From assembly GCA_958453575.1 (NCBI GenBank), contig CAUDYH010000045.1, positions 1 to 8,286 of the forward strand: a DNA stretch of 8,286 bases, read 5' to 3'. This DNA is from an uncultured Collinsella sp. (GTDB lineage: Bacteria; Actinomycetota; Coriobacteriia; Coriobacteriales; Coriobacteriaceae). Below, in pieces: positions 1 to 5,193 of the stretch; position 1 is the first letter of the stretch, and the number at the start of each line of letters is the position of its first letter. Below the pieces are notes generated by a model. That model was not told where the DNA came from, searched no databases, and saw only the letters and a list, made by a program, of their open reading frames with translations. Made by a program: the position numbers and the translations under genes.

Positions 1-83
1 TCAGGCTCGGGCACCGGTTCAGGCTCGGTCGCGGGAGCGGGTGCAGGTGCCGGCTCAGGCTTGGGCTCGGACTCAGGCGCGAC
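1..83 (-). repeat. Low-complexity PE/PA-coding repeat
   Basis: The left end is a degenerate tandem of GGCTC(A/G)GG-type units that, read on the minus strand, encode the Pro-Glu and Pro-Ala repeats of the zinc-ribbon protein tail (EPKPEPAPAPAP and on). It runs off the window, so the repeat number is unknown. Such tracts tend to vary in length between strains. Confidence 0.7.
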
Positions 84-1196
84 ATCCGGAGCGCTGTAAC
101 CCGAGGGAGCGGACTTCTTCTCGAAGGGCAATACAAAAGTCAGGACGTCGTCCTTGTCCTCGTCGGCCCACTCGCTTGCATAACGTGCAACCCAATAGCC
201 AACGGCACGGTGCTTGAGCATCTTGCCAAAGACCGTAAGAAATACGGTAACAAAAGCGACCAGCACCAGGAACAGCACGAGTGTGATGCCGCCGCCGGTA
301 ACAAGCGCCTCAATAGCCGTAGGACGGTAGTAGTAGCTATACATACCGACAGAGGCAATGGTGCCAAAGACGAACGTCAGGATCCAGGTGACAACGTTGG
401 CGACCAGGCCCGTCAAAAACTCGGGAAGGAACGAAGCGCAGAACAGTTTGGTCTTGTTGTGCTTAAAGGCCGCCCAGACCTTATCGAGCGAAAACGCGCT
501 CTCGACACGACCGGTCACCGCAAAGTGCATCACGGCAATGTCGGCGAACATCTTAAAGAAGACCCCCAAGACCGCCGTGGCAATCATAGCCAGGACAAGC
601 AGGCCAAGCGAGCCGAACAGCGCTGCCTCGAGTGCATAAGAGCCGTAATACGAATACGAGCCCGCGGCGCCAATTACCACGCTCTCCACCAGCGAAAGCA
701 CTACACCGATAACGGGAATGGCAGCGATAACCTCGAGCACGACCGAGATAACGCTCGAAAAGACTCCGAGGCCAAACGACGTGGAACGCATGAGTGGACG
801 ATCCATACCGTCATCAACCTTGAGCGACAGATCGCGACCCCACTCAATACCAAAGCCGGAACCACACACGCTCGCAATGCAAGCTGCCAAAAAGCCGATG
901 GCAGCCGCGATACCGCCGATAACGGGAATGAACAGCACGAGCACCGACACAACACAAATCAGCGCCGGCAAAAAGGCGATCTGGCACACGCGCTGCAGCA
1001 CGCCCAGCGTTTTGGTCATGTCCTCAAACGCCTGAGCCACACAGCCCTTGGACGCATTCGCCACGGGCGGTTGCGGAACAAACTGCTGGGGCTGACCCTG
1101 AGGGGCAGAGGCTGCGGCACCGGCATTGGGGGCACCACACGCACCACAGAACTTATCGTTGTCGCCCATGGGGGCACCACACTGCGAACAGAACAT
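1..1196 (-). CDS. Zinc-ribbon, multi-pass membrane protein with Pro/Glu-rich tail (DUF4013-like; C-terminus beyond window)
   Basis: The frame stays open to the left edge, giving 398 visible residues without a stop. The start at 1196 is chosen over an ATG at 1205 because AAGGG lies about 9 bases before 1196 but touches the 1205 codon; it also gives the usual MFCSQCGAP opening of zinc-ribbon proteins. Seen in order: a four-cysteine ribbon (C3, C6, C17, C20; CX2C-X10-CX2C), a Gln/Pro/Ala linker to about residue 50, then about six hydrophobic segments (near 71-93, 95-113, 144-168, 195-217, 262-283, 302-325). The stretch HFAVTGRVESAFSLDKVW (224-241) resembles the 'YAxTGRxxxAF' region of DUF4013 membrane proteins, but I hold that assignment loosely. 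The tail from about residue 362 is charged, then becomes PEP/PAP repeats. It is probably an integral membrane protein with a cytosolic metal-binding ribbon; substrate and role are unknown. It has its own 150-bp upstream gap, so it need not be co-transcribed with the YitT gene. Confidence 0.85.
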   Translation of the reverse strand, partial: MFCSQCGAPMGDNDKFCGACGAPNAGAAASAPQGQPQQFVPQPPVANASKGCVAQAFEDMTKTLGVLQRVCQIAFLPALICVVSVLVLFIPVIGGIAAAIGFLAACIASVCGSGFGIEWGRDLSLKVDDGMDRPLMRSTSFGLGVFSSVISVVLEVIAAIPVIGVVLSLVESVVIGAAGSYSYYGSYALEAALFGSLGLLVLAMIATAVLGVFFKMFADIAVMHFAVTGRVESAFSLDKVWAAFKHNKTKLFCASFLPEFLTGLVANVVTWILTFVFGTIASVGMYSYYYRPTAIEALVTGGGITLVLFLVLVAFVTVFLTVFGKMLKHRAVGYWVARYASEWADEDKDDVLTFVLPFEKKSAPSGYSAPDVAPESEPKPEPAPAPAPATEPEPVPEP

Positions 1197-1205
1197 CGAG
1201 ATCAT

Positions 1206-1346
1206 CCCTTCGTATCTTGAGCGAATCATCTGGATCGCAAACGATGTCTTTGGCATCATTATCACCCAATGTGGGGACAAATACTCCAACATGACGCATT
1301 TGCAATGCGCAGGGCGCTATTCGATTGTTTGATGAGCTCGACCGCG
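1206..1346 (-). promoter_or_regulatory. Spacer before zinc-ribbon gene: weak stem-loop and possible -10
   Basis: This spacer follows the YitT gene. It holds a small hairpin, CGCATT/AATGCG with a 3-base loop (1295-1309), with no T-tract after it, so it is a poor terminator. Nearer the zinc-ribbon gene, the minus strand reads GATAAT (1258-1263), a plausible -10. The best -35-like hexamer, TTGGAG (1284-1289), sits 20 bases upstream, which is too far. A promoter here is likely from the layout but poorly defined in sequence. Confidence 0.25.
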
Positions 1347-2369
1347 TTAGTTCGTTCCGCGGAAACCCTTGCCGACGATCTCGGAGCTGTCGACGATCGT
1401 GATAAAGGCACCCGGATCGATCTCGCGAGCGTAGCGACGCAGCTGCACGGCCTCGCGACGACTCAGCACGCTCATGATCACCGTCACGCACTTGCCCGAG
1501 AAGGCGCCGTAGCCGCGGCTGATAGTCGCCGTGCGGTTGAGATGCTTGACGATAAACTCCTCGACCTTAAGGGGCTCGGAGCAAATGACCGTGCAGACTT
1601 TACGCAGGTGAATGCTCTCGATGGCTTTGTCGACCACAAGCGTCTTGGCAAACAGGCCGAGCACGCAATACAGACCGACACGCGGACCGTACAAAAAGGC
1701 CGCGATGGACACGATGCCGATATCGACCAGCAGCAGGGCGCGGCCAATCTCGAGCGTCGTGCGGCGCTTGAGGATCATGGCAAGAATGTCCGTGCCACCC
1801 GTCGAGGCGCCAATATCAAAGACGATGGCGCTGCCGAGCGCCGGCAGAATCACGGCAAAGCACAGGTCGAGCCACATATCGCCCGTCATCGAGACATCGG
1901 TCGGAATAAAGAGCTCAAACAGCGAAACATAGGCGGACAGCGCAAACGAGGCGAAGACGCTCCACAGGATTGCCTTGCGCTCCAAAAAGATAAAGCCCAG
2001 AACGACCAGGACCGCATTGATAATCCACATAAAAACGCCGACGGGCAGGGTCGGGAACAGCGTGGACAGAATGACCGACACGCCCGAGGTGCCGCCAAAA
2101 GCAAAGTGATTAGGGGTTTTAAACGCGACGATGGCAAAGGCCGTGAGGATCAGGCCCAAATTGAGCTCGGCAAAAAAGCGTGGAAAGCCTGGCTCCTGGC
2201 TGCGCTTTTGGCCGGCACGCTCGCCGCGCTCGATATCGGTGCGATCAACCACGCGCTCCATCGGCACCACGGGAGGACGATGCATCTCCTCGGCAGCACG
2301 CGATGCCGCCTCTGCCGCGGCGGCCTCAATCGCCCATGCCTTGCTTTCTGTTTCGTGCTCGTCAGCCAT
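1347..2369 (-). CDS. YitT family membrane protein with C-terminal DUF2179 domain
   Basis: 340 residues; ATG start with GAGGGG 8 bases upstream. Residues 1-64 form an Ala/Glu-rich, then charged, hydrophilic extension that is not part of the usual fold of about 280 residues. The YitT membrane domain (DUF161) follows at about 67-250, with roughly five to six hydrophobic segments and family motifs: FGGTSGVSVIL (91-101), the glycine-rich GASTGGTDI (187-195), and YGPRVGLYCVLGLF (227-240). The DUF2179 domain covers about 255-336 and ends in the typical 'DPGAFITIVDSSEIVGKGF' (318-336). It sits in the cytoplasmic membrane. YitT proteins are widespread, often several per genome, and are thought to be transporters, but no substrate is established, so none is given here. 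It is preceded by a 206-bp gap with a terminator-like hairpin and a possible promoter, so it is probably transcribed apart from the Asp23 module. Confidence 0.95.
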   Translation of the reverse strand: MADEHETESKAWAIEAAAAEAASRAAEEMHRPPVVPMERVVDRTDIERGERAGQKRSQEPGFPRFFAELNLGLILTAFAIVAFKTPNHFAFGGTSGVSVILSTLFPTLPVGVFMWIINAVLVVLGFIFLERKAILWSVFASFALSAYVSLFELFIPTDVSMTGDMWLDLCFAVILPALGSAIVFDIGASTGGTDILAMILKRRTTLEIGRALLLVDIGIVSIAAFLYGPRVGLYCVLGLFAKTLVVDKAIESIHLRKVCTVICSEPLKVEEFIVKHLNRTATISRGYGAFSGKCVTVIMSVLSRREAVQLRRYAREIDPGAFITIVDSSEIVGKGFRGTN

Positions 2370-2409
2370 TACGGCAACCCCTCGTTAACAATTTGGAAAC
2401 ATTGCGCCC

Positions 2410-2440
2410 ATTAGAGTAACGCGGAACGTGGGGATTGCAA
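2410..2440 (-). promoter_or_regulatory. Possible promoter of the YitT-family gene
   Basis: On the minus strand TTGCAA (2435-2440, 4/6 match to the -35 consensus) is followed after 19 bases by TCTAAT (2410-2415, 5/6 match to the -10 consensus). The start codon lies about 40 bases downstream. The spacing is 2 bases longer than ideal, so this is a candidate only. Confidence 0.3.
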
Positions 2441-2483
2441 CCCTTAGTTAGACGAGCGGTATGACTACATCGGGAGCGTACAG

Positions 2484-2523
2484 AAACGGCCGGCCACGCT
2501 TTTGCTTGCGCGGTCGGCCGTTT
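2484..2523 (-). terminator. GC-rich hairpin after the Asp23 gene
   Basis: AAACGGCCGGCC (2484-2495) pairs with GGTCGGCCGTTT (2512-2523) over 12 positions with one mismatch; a CGC/GCG pair inside the loop can extend it. Reading on the minus strand, the arm ends in TTTCTGT, a short and interrupted U-run. It lies just downstream of the asp23-side REP-like element, so together they probably form the 3' end of the amaP-DUF2273-asp23 transcript. With its short U-run it may be an inefficient intrinsic terminator. Confidence 0.5.
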
Positions 2524-2577
2524 AACGTTTTCGCAGATAAAACCTGCCAAAACAAACCTGTCCCTTTTTGGAAGGTT
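2523..2577 (-). repeat. REP-like element, copy 1 (overlaps asp23-like stop codon)
   Basis: A 55-bp element that recurs inverted at 7397-7451 with 52/55 identity (differences at element positions 6, 25 and 45). In the mRNA sense it starts AACCTTCCAAAA, continues AGGGACAGGTTTG as the loop, then TTTTGGCAGGTTTT. The two arms (2566-2577 and 2541-2552) pair with one mismatch, and the second arm is followed by TT-ATCTG. Its first two bases are the AA of the TAA stop of the Asp23-family gene. The hairpin plus short U-run could help end transcription. Confidence 0.85.
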
Positions 2578-3091
2578 ATTCGTGCTGGCTGGTGCGGTGC
2601 TCGTACTCCTCGGGGGTGATGACATCCTCGATGCGCAGGTTGACGCCCGCCACCTCAAGGCCGGTCATCGCGGCAAGGCGCTCGGTGACACGTGCCTTGA
2701 CATCGTCGAAGATCGCGGGCGCATAGGCGCCGTACTCGATGATGACGGAGATGTTGACGACCACGCGATTATCGTCGGTGACCTCGACCGTCACGCCCTT
2801 GGTCAGATTCTCGGCACCAAACTGCTCCTGCACAAAGTGCATGAGGTTACCCTTCATGCCCAGAACGTGCGGAACCTCGCGGGTGGCCATGGCAACGATC
2901 TTCTCGATCACGCCGTTGGAATAGGTCAGCGAGTCCTCGGACTCATCCGCTTCCTCGTCGTCCTCATCCGTATCGGACTCGGCCTCGACGAGAGCCTCGT
3001 CCTCGAGCGTCACATCCTCAGCTTCGGCGACGACTGCCTCGTTCTCCTCGAGCTCGGTATCGGCTACATCGACCTTCGTATTAAAAGCCAT
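2576..3091 (-). CDS. Asp23/Gls24 family envelope stress protein
   Basis: 171 residues; ATG start behind a strong AGGAGG 5 bases upstream. The Asp23 domain (PF03780) covers about 55-160: LTYSNGVIEKIVAMATREVP opens it, and the alternating beta pattern TVEVTDDNRVVVNISVIIEYG plus NLRIEDV closes it. Family members form abundant cytosolic or membrane-tethered proteins linked to envelope stress in Gram-positives; in Staphylococcus aureus Asp23 is held at the membrane by AmaP. It is the last gene of the module here, after amaP and DUF2273, the same partnership as in Firmicutes. Odd feature: residues 8-53 hold 25 Asp/Glu in 46 positions, and there is no Lys or Arg from 7 to 63. This is an unusually acidic, probably disordered N-terminal tail. 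The stop codon overlaps a REP-like element. Confidence 0.95.
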   Translation of the reverse strand: MAFNTKVDVADTELEENEAVVAEAEDVTLEDEALVEAESDTDEDDEEADESEDSLTYSNGVIEKIVAMATREVPHVLGMKGNLMHFVQEQFGAENLTKGVTVEVTDDNRVVVNISVIIEYGAYAPAIFDDVKARVTERLAAMTGLEVAGVNLRIEDVITPEEYEHRTSQHE

Positions 3092-3135
3092 GGTTCCTCC
3101 TTATGCCTGCCGCGGATGCGACAGTCGAATACATA

Positions 3136-3513
3136 TTAGCGGCCGCTAAACAGACGGCCGAAGAAGTTGACGATCCCGTTCTCGCCGTCGCGAATTTGGC
3201 CGATCACAGCGCCGATCAGCACGAAGAATGCAATGACGAGCGTGTCCCACAGACCCAACGTGAGCACCAACACGGCGAGGATAAAGCCGGCGACGGCGCC
3301 GAGCGTGGTGTTGGGATGACGCACAGCATAGCTCCAGATGGCAGCGCCCGTACCCTTGATGAGACCCATAGCCTCGTCAAAATCCGCGGCTGCCGCGTCT
3401 TGTAACTCGGTTGCCTCTACTTTGGAATCAACAGGTTCGCTCGCCGACGTGGCGCTCTGGTCAATCGTCAGGCGCGGCGTACGAGCGGTCTTATCTTGAT
3501 TGGTATCACTCAC
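3136..3513 (-). CDS. DUF2273 small membrane protein
   Basis: 125 residues from a GTG start at 3513. This start is chosen because GGAGG lies 6 bases before it and because the frame further upstream only shadows amaP; it overlaps the amaP stop by 8 bases, a sign of coupled translation. Residues 1-65 are hydrophilic and hold a short amphipathic stretch (DFDEAMGLIKGTGAAIWSYA, 44-63). The DUF2273 part follows: RHPNTTLGAVAGFILAVLVL then LGLWDTLVIAFFVLIGAVIG (about 65-106), the pair of membrane segments split by the conserved 'FG-W-T'-like turn, then a short tail ending FFGRLFSGR. DUF2273 proteins are usually only about 60-80 residues, so the N-terminal half is an extension. Position between amaP and asp23 suggests it helps anchor or organise Asp23 at the membrane; its molecular function is not established. 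Confidence 0.88.
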   Translation of the reverse strand: MSDTNQDKTARTPRLTIDQSATSASEPVDSKVEATELQDAAAADFDEAMGLIKGTGAAIWSYAVRHPNTTLGAVAGFILAVLVLTLGLWDTLVIAFFVLIGAVIGQIRDGENGIVNFFGRLFSGR

Positions 3514-4051
3514 CGGAAACCTCCACGGTCTGGACGGTAGTCTTGGACGGCAAAAAACGGACACGCGCGGTCGTACCCGGCGTGCCGAGCATGGTGTCGC
3601 AGGCCTTCTCGATGCGCTGCTGCATCGAGGTGGCAAGAGCGGCAACGTCCTTATCATCGAGCGCGATGGCCTCGACCTTAAAACGGACGTGCGAATCGTC
3701 GGAGCCTTGGACGCGGGCCTCGACATGCTCGACCATCACGCGGTCGTCACGCTCGGCAGCAGCCCTGGCGCACGAAGAAAGCGCCGCAAGGGTAACCTCG
3801 ATATTGCGCTCCCCCGCCGGATGCACGCAGGACGGTTCGCGACGGGCGAACATCAGGCGGAAAAAGCTTACCAGCACGCCGATCGCCACGACGCCGGCGC
3901 ACGCCGTGACGACGATGCGCGGCATGGGGTCGCGCATCAGCAGCATAAAGCGATACGTATACGGCCCCCAAAACTGGCAGACAAGCGTACCCAGCGCCAC
4001 GATGGTGGCGGCAAGATACACGATCGCTAGGGCTCGTTTGAGTACGCGCAC
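3506..4051 (-). CDS. amaP: Alkaline shock response membrane anchor protein AmaP
   Basis: 181 residues from a GTG start, with GAAGGGAG 6 bases upstream. Two membrane helices (about 7-27 and 44-68) form a hairpin, followed by a basic FARRE stop-transfer sequence and a cytosolic domain of about 110 residues. The stretch GERNIEVTLAALSSCARAAAE (80-100) and the later beta-rich part (VMVEHVEARV, VRFKVEAIA, TTARVRFLP) match the Asp23-like C-terminal domain of AmaP. In S. aureus AmaP binds Asp23 and places it at the membrane. Here it is the first gene of amaP-DUF2273-asp23 and is preceded by a perfect TATAAT. Sequence conservation outside the fold is low in this family, so the call rests on topology, domain pattern and the two partner genes together. 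Confidence 0.87.
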   Translation of the reverse strand: MRVLKRALAIVYLAATIVALGTLVCQFWGPYTYRFMLLMRDPMPRIVVTACAGVVAIGVLVSFFRLMFARREPSCVHPAGERNIEVTLAALSSCARAAAERDDRVMVEHVEARVQGSDDSHVRFKVEAIALDDKDVAALATSMQQRIEKACDTMLGTPGTTARVRFLPSKTTVQTVEVSGE

Positions 4052-4101
4052 GCGGCGCTCCCTTCAAATCTCGGCTCTCGAAATGCAAAACGGTTCGCAT
4101 C

Positions 4102-4107
4102 ATTATA
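4102..4107 (-). promoter_or_regulatory. TATAAT -10 box, probable promoter of the amaP operon
   Basis: The minus strand reads TATAAT, a perfect -10 hexamer, about 50 bases before the amaP GTG. No good -35 is present at 16-18 bases (TAGAGC at 17) and there is no TG extension. The hexamer begins inside the T-tract of the yebC terminator, so the two signals overlap. Confidence 0.4.
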
Positions 4108-4148
4108 AAAGAGCCGGGTCCGGTGCTCTACGCACGCGGATCCGGCTC
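4103..4148 (-). terminator. Intrinsic terminator after yebC
   Basis: On the minus strand GAGCCGGATCCG (4148-4137) pairs with CGGACCCGGCTC (4122-4111) over 12 positions with one mismatch, with a 14-base loop, followed at once by TTTTAT. This is a standard Rho-independent layout placed about 70 bases after the yebC stop. A smaller hairpin, GCACGG/CCGTGC (4195-4212), lies between the two but has no T-tract. Confidence 0.8.
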
Positions 4149-4217
4149 ATCTATTCCACGAGGCTTGCATGCTCGCTTCATTATGCCCAGATATGCACGG
4201 CTTAACCCGTGCGAGCG

Positions 4218-5024
4218 CTACTCCTCCTCGAGGGCAGCGATGACCTCGTCGGTCATGTCCATGGTGCTGTAAACATCCTGGACGTCGTCGAGCTCCTCAA
4301 GACGGTCGATGAGGCGCTGGACCTTCTTGGCGTCGGTACCAGAGACCTCGGTCGGGGTGGTCGGGACCATGGTGGTCTCGGAACCCTTGACCTGGACGCC
4401 CTGCTCCTCGAGCGCCTTGGAGACAGCCATGACGTCGTTGGCAGCAGTCCAGACGATCCACTCCTCGCCGGCATCCTCGTAGTCCTCGCCACCGGCCTCG
4501 GCGATGGCCATCATGAACTCATCCTCGTCACCGGCAGCACCGTTGGCGATCATGGTCTCCTTCTTGGCGTTCTCGTCCAGGATCTCCTTGGCGACGACGA
4601 TCTGGCCCTTGCGCTCAAACTGGAAGGCGACGGAGCCGGAGGTGCCCAGGTTGCCACCAGCGTGGGAGAAGGCGGAACGGACATCAGCGGCGGTACGGTT
4701 GCGGTTGTCGGTCAGGCAGTCGACGTAGACGGCGACACCGGCGGGACCGTAGCCCTCGTACACGATGTTCTCGTAGACGGCGGCGTCAGCACCCGAACCA
4801 AAAGCCTTGTCGATAGCGGACTTGATCTTGTCCTTAGGCATGGACTGAGCCTTGGCCTTGGCAACGGCAGCGGCGAGGCTGGCGTTGTTCTCGGGCAGCG
4901 GGTCACCGCCGAGACGGGCAGCAACGGTGATGTTGCGGCTGAGCTTGGAGAAGAGGGCGGAACGCTTGGCGTCCTGCGCGCCCTTACGATGCTTGGTTGT
5001 GGCCCACTTAGAGTGTCCGGACAT
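4218..5024 (-). CDS. yebC: YebC/PmpR family protein
   Basis: 268 residues; ATG with AGGAGA about 5 bases upstream. The N-terminus MSGHSKWATTKHRKGAQDAKR is the family signature, followed by LFSKLSRNI, YEGYGPAGVAV (88-98) and LTDNRNRTAADVRSAFSHAGGNLG (103-126), all hallmark blocks. The C-terminal domain shows EEWIVWTAANDV and a closing LDDVQDVYSTMDM. The protein is cytosolic. It was long annotated as a DNA-binding transcriptional regulator; more recent work on family members points to action on the ribosome at difficult (for example proline-rich) stretches. Both are family knowledge, not shown here. Odd feature: about 20 extra residues (roughly 146-165, KEILDENAKKETMIANGAAG) precede DEDEFMMAIAEAGGEDY, where family members usually pass directly into the acidic helix; this explains a length above the usual 240-250. 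Flanked by a terminator downstream and a spacer with a possible promoter upstream, it is probably monocistronic. Confidence 0.96.
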   Translation of the reverse strand: MSGHSKWATTKHRKGAQDAKRSALFSKLSRNITVAARLGGDPLPENNASLAAAVAKAKAQSMPKDKIKSAIDKAFGSGADAAVYENIVYEGYGPAGVAVYVDCLTDNRNRTAADVRSAFSHAGGNLGTSGSVAFQFERKGQIVVAKEILDENAKKETMIANGAAGDEDEFMMAIAEAGGEDYEDAGEEWIVWTAANDVMAVSKALEEQGVQVKGSETTMVPTTPTEVSGTDAKKVQRLIDRLEELDDVQDVYSTMDMTDEVIAALEEE

Positions 5025-5092
5025 ACGTGTCTCCTATCGGTTTCGACCTAAAGCCCAGCGCAGATGCTCGGGCAATATAAACAAACGTCGTT

Positions 5093-5121
5093 ATGATATA
5101 CCTACTGGCCTGCAAGATAAA
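5093..5121 (-). promoter_or_regulatory. Possible promoter of yebC
   Basis: In the AT-rich part of the spacer the minus strand has TTTATC (5116-5121, 3/6 -35 match), a 17-base gap, then TATCAT (5093-5098, 5/6 -10 match), about 70 bases before the yebC ATG. A second AT-rich run, TATATT, lies closer to the gene but lacks a -35. Candidate only. Confidence 0.3.
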
Positions 5122-5155
5122 CCCCAAAATGAAGGCGTCGTGATGATGGCCCCTT

Positions 5156-5193
5156 TGGTGCAGCAAAGAAACCTGACCCCAATGCACCAGGTT
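5156..5193 (-). repeat. REP-like palindrome at the stop codon of the 727-residue gene
   Basis: In the mRNA sense the stop TAA runs straight into AACCTGGTGCATTGGGGTCAGG. Two inverted repeats overlap: AACCTG (5193-5188) with CAGGTT (5175-5170), and TGGTGCA (5189-5183) with TGCACCA (5162-5156). The core GGGGTCAGGTTT corresponds to the GGGACAGGTTT loop of the 55-bp elements and the outer stem is different. It is probably a degenerate relative of the same family, placed as a 3'-end hairpin. Confidence 0.6.

Noticed and set aside
210..1220. Long open frame on the plus strand (336 codons) opposite the zinc-ribbon gene
   Set aside because: Its translation is rich in Arg, His, Gln and Asp with no domain pattern, while the minus strand gives a clear ribbon plus membrane protein with a good start. 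It is a shadow caused by codon bias.
1269..2414. Long open frame on the plus strand (381 codons) opposite the YitT gene
   Set aside because: Low-complexity charged translation; the minus-strand frame has all YitT and DUF2179 motifs.
2523..2577. A shared peptide (NLPKRDRF-LAGFI-ENV) encoded by both copies of the 55-bp repeat
   Set aside because: It arises because the repeat happens to be open in that frame; neither frame has a credible start or ribosome site, so I treat the repeat as non-coding.
3514..3726. Upstream in-frame extension of the DUF2273 gene
   Set aside because: The extension lies wholly inside amaP, is Arg/Ser/Pro-rich as expected of a shadow frame, and the GTG at 3513 has a well-placed GGAGG.
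4052..4217. Possible riboswitch or small RNA between yebC and amaP
   Set aside because: The two hairpins are explained by a terminator and a small stem; no known aptamer pattern is visible.
4209..5051. Long open frame on the plus strand (280 codons) opposite yebC
   Set aside because: Leu/Gly/Asp-rich translation with no recognisable fold; it mirrors the conserved yebC frame.
5111..5130. Slight likeness of GCAAGATAAACCCCAAAA to the arm of the 55-bp element
   Set aside because: The match is short and gapped, with no second arm; chance is as likely as a decayed repeat.
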